64,000 nt of DNA from G041200185 sp041200185 (GTDB lineage Bacteria > Pseudomonadota > Alphaproteobacteria > BNTO01): positions 558,001-622,000 of the forward strand of contig CP165730.1 in assembly GCA_041200185.1 (NCBI GenBank), written 5' to 3'. The notes beneath the pieces were generated by a model, which saw nothing but the letters and a program-made list of their open reading frames with translations, had not been told where the DNA came from and did no database searches. Positions 53,906-62,864 of this stretch are shown here, piece by piece; within the stretch, counting starts at the first letter, position 1, and each line of letters opens with the position of its first letter. The position numbers and the translations under genes were made by a program.

Positions 53906-54821
53906 AAACAAACTCCTTAAAAAATTCAATTCGCTAAGCAGCGCTAGCGGCTCAATCAAAAAAAATAGAGTCAACTATATGACAACTTAGATTACAACCA
54001 AAAACTACAGTTTAATGATACAAAACCACCCATATTTGTCAAGTGGACGAATCGGATTGGAAGACGAATTAACCAAATACTGTTTCATAATTTTTATAAA
54101 ATGCGAGTTATAGATCGTGACTAAAAAAAGTAAAAACCATATTTTAAAAATTGAAATGATTATCCCCTCAAAAGTCCACTCTAATTGTAATCACATCCAA
54201 GATTTACGAGACCGTTCTTGACTCTTATATCCGTAGAAAGGCAGCAGCCTGATCTCGAAACTAGCGGAAGTTTTGGCCGATTAGGGTTACCAAAGCTCAG
54301 GCAAAATCCAGTGAGAAACTTCCCTTTCTCACAACAAGAAAACAGAGAGTCGAAGGCCGCAAACACCTCGACGATAAACCAGAGCTCACTCGAGAATGAA
54401 TTGTCTCGGAGCCCACCTCATAATGAGTCCAAAAAACTCCATCAAAATCAAAGTCCTCCAAATAGGGCCAGGAGTTCTTCATGTTTTCTCAAAGTAGAGG
54501 TCTCGGAAATGCCATTCCCTAGCGGCACCTTGTGAAAAGAAACCCCGAAATAACTCGAGATTTTCCCCCTCGAACAGGTCCCACCACCGGAGGAATCACC
54601 TCCTGCCCTCCTCTTTCACTCTATCACCCAACTTTCCTAAAAATCCACCTATCTGTTAGCCCAGAGTTTTGACTTTATTTTTTGAAGTCACGAAATTTTT
54701 TGATTTTGTAGTTTGCAAGTTTAATCAAGAAATATGAATCTTGTAACGAGAAAATCCACTTTTTTCATTTGCTTTTGATGCCTCATTCTTTTTTGTCAAA
54801 AATCGATGCACTTGGAATCCC
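53906..54821. other. ~900-bp region with possible gene remnants
   Basis: No intact gene. On the minus strand several short frames read protein-like fragments in shifting registers (REWHFRDLYFEKT, SWPYLEDFDFDGVFWTHYEVG, then FAAFDSLFSCCEKGKFL between about 54540 and 54180), which could be a decayed gene. The evidence is weak and no family can be named. Confidence 0.35.
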
Positions 54822-54876
54822 TTGACACCCCTCCCTCAAATAGGGCATATTAGCACTCAGGAGGGATGAGTGCTGA
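54822..54876 (+). promoter_or_regulatory. groESL promoter with consensus CIRCE operator
   Basis: TTGACA (54822-54827), about 18 bases, CATATT (54846-54851) as the -10, then CIRCE TTAGCACTC (54850-54858), nine bases, GAGTGCTGA (54868-54876). One base differs from the consensus TTAGCACTC-N9-GAGTGCTAA. The operator overlaps the -10 and start site, so HrcA would block initiation. Confidence 0.93.
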
Positions 54877-54917
54877 CAAAGTCTCATCCAGGTTTTCTAG
54901 AGTAACGGAGGTGTTAC

Positions 54918-55271
54918 ATGTCATTTCGACCTTTACATGACAGGGTTCTCGTTGAGAGGCTCGAGGCAGAGGAAAAGACCCCTAGCGGGATTATTATTCC
55001 TGATACGGCGAAGGAGAAGCCGATGGAAGGCCGAGTCATCGCTGTGGGTGACGGTTCTCTAGATGAACATGGCTGTCTAAGGCCTCTGTTTGTTCAAGAG
55101 GGCGATCGTATTCTTTTCGGAAAGTGGTCAGGAACGGAAGTGAAAATGGATGGGAAGGATTACATTATCATGAAAGAGTCTGACATCATGGGAGTTTTCC
55201 TCGAAGCCGCAGAGTCTGACCAACGGAAGCAGCAATATAGCCAAAAGCTTAAGTGCTGTGGTGCAAAGTAG
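54918..55271 (+). CDS. groES: co-chaperonin GroES with C-terminal extension
   Basis: Lid of the GroEL folding chamber. The 117-residue product has the core RPLHDRVLVERLEAEEKTPSGIIIPD with mobile loop, then the roof region and the final strand MKESDIMGVF near residue 95, where typical proteins end. About 20 extra residues follow (EAAESDQRKQQYSQKLKCCGAK), charged and with a Cys-Cys pair. The ribosome site is GGAGGT. It is the first gene of the operon under the CIRCE element. Confidence 0.97.
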   Translation: MSFRPLHDRVLVERLEAEEKTPSGIIIPDTAKEKPMEGRVIAVGDGSLDEHGCLRPLFVQEGDRILFGKWSGTEVKMDGKDYIIMKESDIMGVFLEAAESDQRKQQYSQKLKCCGAK

Positions 55272-55495
55272 GAGGTTGTTGATGTCTCTTTAAGCAATTC
55301 GTTCTCGCGCCCTTCAGGAGGCTTTGATTTTCAGCGGGGCGTTTGTGAGGTCCTTCCGTGGTTTTCGTCTTCGGTTTCGCGAGGGGAGCTTGTGAGTGAC
55401 TCGAGCAAGAGGCCAGCGAAGGTTCGAGAAAGAAGTGCTAACAGGGTCGTATCAGCAAATTAGAGGATCACAAATTTAAGTAACAGGAGGATAGG
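55272..55495. other. unusually long groES-groEL spacer
   Basis: 224 bases separate the two genes, longer than is typical. A single CIRCE-like half, AGTGCTAA (about 55436), occurs without a left partner. No clear promoter or terminator is seen. AGGAGG at 55485-55490 serves groEL. Confidence 0.5.
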
Positions 55496-57130
55496 ATGCC
55501 AGCAAAAGATGTTCGTTTTTCAAACGAAGCAAGAGAGAAGTTTTTAGCAGGGGTCAATACCCTAGCCGACGCAGTTAAGGTGACATTAGGGCCCAAAGGG
55601 CGTAACGTGCTCATTGAAAAGTCCTACGGGGCGCCGCGCATTACAAAAGATGGCGTTTCGGTGGCTAAAGAAGTTGAGCTGTCTGATAAGCTCGAAAATA
55701 TGGGTGCTCAGATGCTGAGAGAGGTTGCCGTCAAAGCGTCAGACGCGGCAGGAGACGGTACAACGACGGCCACTGTTTTGGGACAAGCTATTGTACGTGA
55801 AGGCTTAAAAGCCGTAGCCGCTGGGTTAAACCCGCAGGATTTAAGACGAGGGATTGATCTTGCCGTCAACGCCGTTGTGGAATTCATTAAAGGGAAGTCG
55901 CGCCCTGTTAACACCAACGACGAGATCCAAAAAGTCGGAACCATTTCCGCTAACGGCGAAAAAGAGATTGGTGATATCTTGGCGAAAGCCGTCGAGAAGG
56001 TCGGTAAAGAAGGTGTGATCACCATTGAAGAGGCTAAGTCGTACCAGACGGAGCTCGAGGTGGTTGAAGGAATGCAGTTCGACAGGGGTTACATTTCACC
56101 GTATTTTGCAACCAACACCGAAAAGATGATTTGTGAGTTGGAAAATCCATACATTTTGATTTGCGACAAAAAGCTTTCCTCACTGCAAACGTTTTTGCCG
56201 GTCCTTGAGGCAACGGTGCAGTCCGGTCGTCCGCTATTGATTATTGCGGAAGATGTTGAAGGAGAGGCTCTTGCCACCTTGGTCGTCAACAGGGTTCGGG
56301 CTGGGCTCAAGGTCTGTGCAGTCAAGGCGCCGGGGTTTGGAGATCGCCGTAAGGCTATGTTGGAGGACATCGCCATTTTGACAAAAGGGCAAGTCATTTC
56401 GGACGATATGGGGATCAAGCTCGAAAACGTTAACTTGACCATGCTCGGAACTGCCAAACGTGTGACGGTAACAAAAGATGAGACCACGGTTGTGGACGGT
56501 GCGGGTGCAAAGGAGGCGATTCAAGCTCGTTGCCAGCAGATTCGTCACCAGATGGAAGAGACGACGTCGGAGTATGACAAAGAGAAACTTCAAGAGCGCC
56601 TTGCCAAGTTGAGTGGTGGTGTTGCGGTTGTTCGCGTAGGTGGCGCAACGGAGACGGAAATCAAGGAGCGGAAAGATCGTGTGGATGACGCGATGCACGC
56701 CACAAAGGCAGCTGTGGAGAGCGGCATTGTCCCTGGTGGAGGAATCACTCTGCTTCGTAGCACGGAGGTTCTTGGGTCTCTAAAGGGAGCAAATGAGGAT
56801 CAGAATACAGGGATCCACATTATCGCTCGGGCTCTTCAGGCTCCTTGTCGTCAGATTGCAGACAACGCCGGAAAAGACGGTGCCGTTGTTGCTGGGAAGA
56901 TCTTGGAGACAAAGGACTTCAACTTCGGGTACGACGCTCAGACGGATTCCTTTGGCGATATGATGCAGAAAGGCATTATGGACCCGACGAAGGTTGTTTT
57001 GACGGCCCTCACGGATGCAGCTTCTGTAGCGGGGTTATTGATCACAACGGAGTGCGCCATTGCTGAGAAGCCTGAGCCGAAGCAACCGGCCATGGCTCAC
57101 CCAGGCATGGGTGCAGGAATGGATTACTAA
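55496..57130 (+). CDS. groEL: chaperonin GroEL
   Basis: 60-kDa chaperonin forming the double-ring folding chamber. The 544-residue product is full length, with KVTLGPKGRNVLIEKSYGAP and GDGTTTATVLG (nucleotide binding), VEGMQFDRGYISPYF (about 190-205), KAPGFGDRRKAML and the late GIVPGGG. The tail ends in a Gly/Met-rich stretch (HPGMGAGMDY). A strong AGGAGG precedes the ATG. A terminator follows at 57152. Confidence 0.98.
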   Translation: MPAKDVRFSNEAREKFLAGVNTLADAVKVTLGPKGRNVLIEKSYGAPRITKDGVSVAKEVELSDKLENMGAQMLREVAVKASDAAGDGTTTATVLGQAIVREGLKAVAAGLNPQDLRRGIDLAVNAVVEFIKGKSRPVNTNDEIQKVGTISANGEKEIGDILAKAVEKVGKEGVITIEEAKSYQTELEVVEGMQFDRGYISPYFATNTEKMICELENPYILICDKKLSSLQTFLPVLEATVQSGRPLLIIAEDVEGEALATLVVNRVRAGLKVCAVKAPGFGDRRKAMLEDIAILTKGQVISDDMGIKLENVNLTMLGTAKRVTVTKDETTVVDGAGAKEAIQARCQQIRHQMEETTSEYDKEKLQERLAKLSGGVAVVRVGGATETEIKERKDRVDDAMHATKAAVESGIVPGGGITLLRSTEVLGSLKGANEDQNTGIHIIARALQAPCRQIADNAGKDGAVVAGKILETKDFNFGYDAQTDSFGDMMQKGIMDPTKVVLTALTDAASVAGLLITTECAIAEKPEPKQPAMAHPGMGAGMDY

Positions 57131-57151
57131 TCCCCATTCCTTTTTTGCCCC

Positions 57152-57169
57152 CCCTCCCTTCGGGGAGGG
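57152..57169 (+). terminator. Rho-independent terminator of groESL
   Basis: CCCTCCC (57152-57158), TTCG tetraloop, GGGAGGG (57163-57169), followed by the pyrimidine-rich TCCTCTACTTTTG. Confidence 0.8.
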
Positions 57170-57550
57170 TCCTCTACTTTTGTCAAAACGGAGGCCGTTT
57201 GTAGCTTCCGTTGTGTTGTCGTTGAGCCCGCGTGGAGAGGGTATGTCCCTCAATAAACTGCATACCGACAGAGGGCCCGAGTGGAGTCGAATGTTGGACC
57301 GGTTTCCGGGGCGGAATACTGCGCACGTCAAAAACCGTTGGAAGTCTCTTCAGCTCTTTCGTTACGTGCATTCGAGGTAGTGAGGGTGAATATATTCCTT
57401 ATCCTGTGATTTTTTTCAACAATTTGTGATTTTTTGCAACAATTATGGAGGGTGTATTTGTATATATCTGTCTCATCGCAATGCCTTTTCTAGACTTCGG
57501 AATACTTTGCGAACCAAAGACACGCAGGTTTTTGAGGAAGGAGATGTGTT
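57170..57550. other. spacer between groEL and a decayed gene
   Basis: No supported gene. The right end has AAGGAG just before 57550, the ribosome site of the decayed gene that follows. Confidence 0.4.
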
Positions 57551-58721
57551 ATGATCTCGTGTTTTCAATCCATGAAGAATCGTTTGCAGCGCTGGCTAGG
57601 TTCGAAAAGAAACCGTGAGTGTGCTAACGGAAGGGCAGAAGAAAAAAACGGATCTCACTTTTACATGTTTCACCACTCCAGAAAATCTGAGCGATGCCCT
57701 AGAAGGGCTTAAATTATTAGCCAAAAAGTTGAGCCAGCCGGTGGGCTTGTTCATTTACGTTGGTTCGGCGTACACAGAAGATCAACTTTTCCACTTAAAG
57801 AAAACTTTACAAGCCTGCGGGAAAAAGCCAACTGAAGTGGAAACTCATTCCTTTTGGCGAGGAATAAAGAGGCGTTAGAGCATGCATGGGGCGAGGGGTT
57901 CAGGAAGATCGTCAACCTTGATGAAGATGTGGAAGCTCGCGAAGAATATGAGAGTATGCTTAATGAAGATGTTCTTTTTAGGCCTCTGAGTCTTTGTTGT
58001 CTGCCTAATGTCCCGCACTATGCGCTTTTTGACCCCGTGTGCATCTTTAAAAGGGACCCTGTGCCTTGTACAGGGAGTTTGTCGCATCTGACAGAATCGT
58101 GCAGGGAGTGACACCTTCAGAAGATCTGATGGCCTGAAATAGAGGATGATGACTTCTTTAACCCGGAAGATTTGTCGCCATGGGAAGGTATTGCCTTTAT
58201 AAATCGAGCAAAGCTGACCAGTCTCCTTCTAATGGTTCAGAACGATTTGTCTCATAGGGGCGAACCTCCACACCCTGAGGCAGGGCTTTCCCAGTCGGTA
58301 GATAAAGTTGATAAAAAGCAAAAGGCGGCTCTTTCAAAACAGTTGAAACTTTCCAAAATATCGAATGATATCCTGGCGCCTTGGCAACTCAATCCCGAGG
58401 CTTCTCTCCACGACCAAGCCTATGCATTTCTTAAGGCCGTCACGAAAGCTTCGATAAGGTGGCATTCTCTCCTTTTTCCAGCCCTTTCTCCTCAGAACTT
58501 CGCAACGGTTGAATCAATATAGATGAATTTTTCGAGGCTCTAGCAAACCTTAACCAGCCTCAGAGGAGAGATGGGTAAGTTACGAGGATGATTGCAAATC
58601 GCTAAGAAAATAAGAATTTCGCGTGTTAATTTTTGCTGACCTTATGAGAAACCTCCTTCAGACTTTGGGATATGAGACAGAAGAACCTAGAAAGAGAGGC
58701 CCGAAAAGGGGCTGTTGTTAA
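57551..58721 (+). pseudogene. multiply frameshifted gene of unknown function
   Basis: An AAGGAG-preceded ATG at 57551 opens a frame (MISCFQSMKNRLQRWLGSKR) that shifts near 57610 into one reading LSDALEGLKLLAKKLSQPVG. Further protein-like segments follow in changing frames: ALEHAWGEGFRKIVNLDEDVE (from 57854), REFVASDRIVQGVTPSEDLMA (about 58070-58133), DDDFFNPEDLSPWEGIAFIN, SISNDILAPW-type helices to 58519, IDEFFEALANLNQPQRR, WVSYEDDCKSLRK, and RNLLQTLGYETEEP to a TAA at 58719. At least five shifts or stops are needed to join them. The final residues are PKRGCC, a basic run ending in two cysteines. The original protein was about 390 residues; no family is recognised. Confidence 0.7.
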
Positions 58722-58768
58722 TTATTCTAATGCCCCCTATCTTATCTCAACATGAACCAGAAAGGGGT

Positions 58769-59881
58769 CTATCTCCCAAGTCTTTCCTGATCGATGATGC
58801 GGATTTCGTATCCTTCTGCGCACCAATTGTGTACTGCTTCAAAGCGGCTCTTATATCCAGCATCTATAGTCGTCAAGCGCACCAACCCTTTTTCGGTTTT
58901 AACAAAAGGGTCAACCCCGCGGAATTTGGGGCGTACCTCAACTGTTTTGTATGAGATATCGGGAAGATCCTCCTCGGTTCTTTCGCACTGTTTCCAGTAC
59001 ACTTGAACAACAGGGTCACTTCGAAGGGGCTGTATTTTTTTTAAAACAGCAGCATCAGTTAAGAAAAGATCGGCCTTTGAAAGGGCCCCTAGGGCAAGTC
59101 CTCGTTTGAGAATTGCTGCGAAATGGATATTAAGGCGTACATTCCACGGAGCTGCCCAAAAATTTTGAGTAAAGCGCAACGATAGTTCAGAGAACTTTCG
59201 AGCAAGCTGCGGATCGTGAAAAAACCAGTATGTCCCATCGAAATCAAGGTCTGACACAATATCTTTGACTTCACGGCCTGTCATTAATTGCATAACAAGA
59301 GCCGTATGAAGATTATATTCGATCCTGTCAGCGCACAGATCCGGCAGAGGTTGTTCCAAGGCCTGGCAACGATCGGGGTCGATATCTCTTAACTGAAGTC
59401 CGTATTTGGCCAGGATTTCACCTATGCGTTGTTGTTCTAGGTAGGATAAATGAATGGAATCTTGATACCCCGTACTAACTGACTTTTGAATATCGTCAGT
59501 AAACAAATAATCCCCGAGGTGGGAGAAAGCTGTATGTGACGCATCGTGCAAAAGGCCTGCCGCCTGTTCTTCTAGGCTACAGCCATGACGCTTTAACAAA
59601 TGCCACACCCCTATCGAATGGCTTGCTCGGGTAAACTTCGGGATCCTGTGAAAGTAGTAAGCTGGACCCGATTGATCAACGTCGTTGAGGCGTTGAAAAC
59701 AAGAAGAATGGTATAATTCCCTTAGAAGAGACGATCCGATTATAGTCCTGCCATCAAGAGGCGTAGTGAGAACAAAGATCTGCCGGAAGTAGAAGCCAGA
59801 GGCAAAAACAAGCAATAAGGAACCTATGATAAAACCCCGACTTCGGCGGGTTGACGACGACTTTTGATGATTCCTTCTCAT
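58769..59881 (-). CDS. membrane-anchored HD-domain phosphohydrolase
   Basis: 370-residue protein. An N-terminal hydrophobic segment (about 16-31) after a very basic lead acts as a signal anchor. The HD domain then follows: H88 (RASHSIGVWHLL), the HD pair H112-D113 (GLLHDASHTAFSH) and D185 (CADRIEYN), the usual metal ligands of dGTPase/SAMHD1-like enzymes that hydrolyse phosphate esters. The C-terminal 150 residues are family-specific. By the positive-inside rule the catalytic part may lie outside the cytoplasm, which is unusual for this superfamily. The substrate is not predictable. It is convergent with the decayed gene. Confidence 0.82.
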   Translation of the reverse strand: MRRNHQKSSSTRRSRGFIIGSLLLVFASGFYFRQIFVLTTPLDGRTIIGSSLLRELYHSSCFQRLNDVDQSGPAYYFHRIPKFTRASHSIGVWHLLKRHGCSLEEQAAGLLHDASHTAFSHLGDYLFTDDIQKSVSTGYQDSIHLSYLEQQRIGEILAKYGLQLRDIDPDRCQALEQPLPDLCADRIEYNLHTALVMQLMTGREVKDIVSDLDFDGTYWFFHDPQLARKFSELSLRFTQNFWAAPWNVRLNIHFAAILKRGLALGALSKADLFLTDAAVLKKIQPLRSDPVVQVYWKQCERTEEDLPDISYKTVEVRPKFRGVDPFVKTEKGLVRLTTIDAGYKSRFEAVHNWCAEGYEIRIIDQERLGR

Positions 59882-59984
59882 TGAACTGTTGAATGACCCC
59901 TTAACGTTAGTTTCAGTGTAGCGTGGTGATACAACTGGTGTCTAGAGACTTGGAAAGTATCAAATCTCGCGTCAACTCACTCCT

Positions 59985-61442
59985 TCACTCTCCTACCTCG
60001 CGTACAATCTGCTGCTCGGCCTTTTCCGTGCCAGCGTCCTTAATAGGCCTTTGGCACAGTTGGCTACCTTCAGGGTGGATATAAACAACATGCGACGAGC
60101 ACCGCTGTAGAAGGAGAATCTTCGCCAAATCTTTCACTTCATCTAACGTGATATTTCGATAAATTTCCAACCTTTGGTTAAAATCTTTAAGTGGGTAGTC
60201 AAAAATGATCGCGGAGATGGTACCAAAATAGCTGGTAGGGTTATCTGTTGCGAACTTTAGGCCGATAATGGCTTGTTCTTTGAACTTATCCAAAAGAGCC
60301 TGCGTGCAGTAACGTTCCACAAACAGGTCCAAAATAGCGTTGATCTCCTTCTTTACGACCTCCACGTCCACTTCTGCGTTAAGAATGCAAGAAACTTGCC
60401 ACCCCCACTTGTTCGTCTCGTTCGGGAAAAGCGACGCCGAAACTCCTTCAAGAAGCTTCTTTTCATCGACCAAAATCCTGCTCAGAACAGAGGGATCATT
60501 GAGCATATCGATGACCATGCCAGCAACCAACCGCTGACGGTATGTTCGGACAAGCGCACGGTCGTAGACGTACTGCAGAGTAAGACTCCTCTTGCTAATA
60601 TCAGGTCCCGATCTATCTAATGAAACGATAATGCCCGTATTCAAAGGTTCTTCCTGCTTCACACGGATCATCCTTTTTTTCGAAGGCCGAATGTGGCCAA
60701 AGACCTTATTTGCCAGCTGGACAGCCTCGTCAAGCTCCACGCTCCCGACCAAAACAAGGACTGCATTGTTCGGAACGTAGTACGTCTTGTAATGCTTTTT
60801 GAGCGAGGCAAGCGTTATGTTCTCAACATGACGCTTTTCGCCGCCGACAGGAACAGCTTCCCGGGATTGAAGAAAGAAGCTACGATTCCAAACTGGAGCA
60901 AGATGGCGGTAAATAGGGTCCGACTTCGACCGCATCGTTGTCTCATTAATAATGACGGCTCGCTCTCGCTCACACTCCTTGGGATCAAATTTTAGGTTCT
61001 TCATCCTGTCGGCTTCGATCTTGAGAGCCCAAGGCATCAACTCTTTCCGAATGACGCCGTAGTACGACGTCGAATGGTACCCCGTTCCTGCATTAAAATT
61101 TTGACAGTATTTATCCGTTAAGAAATCCAACCTCTCTTTCGAGAGACGTCGCGTCCCATTAAACATCATGTGTTCCAAGAAGTGCGACAGCCCCACCTTG
61201 TCTTCAGGGTCATCCAACGCCCCCACATGGTAAATGAGACCGTAGGCAATGAAGCCGTGAGAGTCCGTGGGAACAACAACGACACGAAGGCCATTCTTGA
61301 GCGTCGCCTCTTTGGCCTTAGCCACTTCAACTTTATCATTTTCCTTTTTCTTAGCAGACCCCACCTCAGCCGTCGTCGCCGAGGAGCCATTGCAAGAGAG
61401 CGCACTCGCCAAACCCGCGATCAGAAAGAACGTTATTTTCAT
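59985..61442 (-). CDS. M16 family zinc protease, active subunit
   Basis: 485-residue exported peptidase of the pitrilysin/processing-peptidase type. The signal peptide is about 1-20 (its ALSC could be a weak lipobox). The zinc site HFLEH is at 87-91 (HxxEH) with the third ligand Glu167 in IINETTM, at the family's usual distance. The R/Y motif region near the C-terminus is partly present. Its ATG lies within the last four bases of the inactive partner gene, so the two are translationally coupled and probably form a heterodimer in the periplasm. Confidence 0.93.
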   Translation of the reverse strand: MKITFFLIAGLASALSCNGSSATTAEVGSAKKKENDKVEVAKAKEATLKNGLRVVVVPTDSHGFIAYGLIYHVGALDDPEDKVGLSHFLEHMMFNGTRRLSKERLDFLTDKYCQNFNAGTGYHSTSYYGVIRKELMPWALKIEADRMKNLKFDPKECERERAVIINETTMRSKSDPIYRHLAPVWNRSFFLQSREAVPVGGEKRHVENITLASLKKHYKTYYVPNNAVLVLVGSVELDEAVQLANKVFGHIRPSKKRMIRVKQEEPLNTGIIVSLDRSGPDISKRSLTLQYVYDRALVRTYRQRLVAGMVIDMLNDPSVLSRILVDEKKLLEGVSASLFPNETNKWGWQVSCILNAEVDVEVVKKEINAILDLFVERYCTQALLDKFKEQAIIGLKFATDNPTSYFGTISAIIFDYPLKDFNQRLEIYRNITLDEVKDLAKILLLQRCSSHVVYIHPEGSQLCQRPIKDAGTEKAEQQIVREVGE

Positions 61443-62857
61443 TTGACGTCTCCTCCTTTCGAATCTTTTTCTCCGGGAATTCCTCCATCTAGGCCTCCTT
61501 TACCGGGCCCGACGGTCAGCACCGTCAACCGATGAGGATCGACTCCCTTCAAGAAAGTATTCACCTTTTCAACGGTCAGGTTCATCATGTTGCGCGGGTA
61601 GGTGTTCACTTGACTGACAGGCACACCCCAGTCACGGTACGCAGCAAGTTGAGCGACGATTTTGGGTGCAGAGTGTAAGTTCTCAGAAAGAGCATACGCC
61701 ACCTTAAAAGCTTCCAACTCTTTCGCTGTAATCCCCTTCTCGACGAGTAGCTCCAGAACCTCACGTATCTTTCTCACAACAACCTCACGGTTTTGAGGAT
61801 CAATACGCGCATTCCCTCGAACAAGGGCACTCATATCCCCGCAAGAACGGCCTGCACCAATACCGTACACCAGGCCTAGCTTTTCCCTGAGTTCCGTAAA
61901 AAGGCGTGACTGCGTGCCTCCGCCGAAAACGTCACAGGCCACCCTAGCCGCAAAAACATCCGGCGAGTCGTCGCGCACGCCCGGAAGAGCAAAAGTGACA
62001 ATTGTCTGTGGTGCCTCGTGGGAGATATGCTGTACGACGCCTTCTTTGTAAAAACCCGTTTCCTGCTGGACCTTCTTGAAGTCGTTCTTCCTCTCCTTTG
62101 CTAAGGCCTCAAACAACTTCGCAAGAACCCGGACAACCTCTTCAGGCTCAAGGTTACCCGCTACGACAACACGCGCATGCCGCGGATCAAAAAGCTGCTT
62201 ATAGGCCTTGACAATATCCTCCCTTGTACAGGTCTCCAACCCCTGAAGAGTTCGTTCGAAGGACCAGGAGTAAGGATGATCTTTGGGATAAAGAAGTTGG
62301 TTCATCCCTTCGCTAGCAAGTGCCACCGGGTAAATCATGGTTTGTCGGACACTGTCCTTCATATTCGCCCGGATGCGTTCAAGTTCCTTTTCAGGAAGGC
62401 GGGCATGAAGCATATAGTCCAGCAAAATGTCGACGCCAAGTTCCCACTTTTCTGGGACGGCATAGAGAGAGAAACCCCACGAATCATCTCCCCCAGAGCA
62501 GGAAACGTTCAAACAGTGCTCGTCAAGAACATTTTTCAGCTCTGTCTTGCTGTAGGGGCCTACGCCCTCCTCGATCAGAGCCGACAACAAGGAAAAAAGA
62601 CCAGGCTGTTGACTAAAATTCCTCTCTCCCTCATCCTGGAATTCAATAGACACCGCAACTGTAGGATTTTTGGTTTTAACGAACCACACAGGCAAAGGGA
62701 GATGCGGAACCTGAAGCTCCTGAACATCTAAGTGGCGTTCTTGAAAGTGGATGTTCTGCGGCTCCTGGATGGGCCGCTCCCAATAGAATAGAAAGACCCC
62801 ACACACAGCGACTCCTGCCGCTAGCAACCTCTTTTGTCCTCGATTCGGTCGGGCCAC
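61439..62857 (-). CDS. M16 family protein, inactive partner subunit
   Basis: 472-residue M16-fold protein lacking the HxxEH zinc site (the region reads GLFSLLSALIEEG), as in non-catalytic partners; it keeps the C-terminal GGGTQSRLFTELREKLGLVYGI, which contains the substrate-gripping R/Y-type motif. I start at GTG 62857, eight bases after the typA stop, giving an N-terminal membrane anchor (LLAAGVAVCGVFLFYW). An earlier ATG at 62968 would overlap typA by 104 bases and add a Lys/Ser/Pro-rich lead. The order typA, inactive M16, active M16 suggests one transcript. Confidence 0.88.
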   Translation of the reverse strand: MARPNRGQKRLLAAGVAVCGVFLFYWERPIQEPQNIHFQERHLDVQELQVPHLPLPVWFVKTKNPTVAVSIEFQDEGERNFSQQPGLFSLLSALIEEGVGPYSKTELKNVLDEHCLNVSCSGGDDSWGFSLYAVPEKWELGVDILLDYMLHARLPEKELERIRANMKDSVRQTMIYPVALASEGMNQLLYPKDHPYSWSFERTLQGLETCTREDIVKAYKQLFDPRHARVVVAGNLEPEEVVRVLAKLFEALAKERKNDFKKVQQETGFYKEGVVQHISHEAPQTIVTFALPGVRDDSPDVFAARVACDVFGGGTQSRLFTELREKLGLVYGIGAGRSCGDMSALVRGNARIDPQNREVVVRKIREVLELLVEKGITAKELEAFKVAYALSENLHSAPKIVAQLAAYRDWGVPVSQVNTYPRNMMNLTVEKVNTFLKGVDPHRLTVLTVGPGKGGLDGGIPGEKDSKGGDVK

Positions 62858-62864
62858 CTTCCGT

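Noticed and set aside
58103..58141. TGA codons inside protein-like sequence, suggesting UGA read as tryptophan
   Set aside because: dnaK, cvpA and recO all end in TGA at the expected length, and the TGA codons here coincide with frame changes, so decay explains them.
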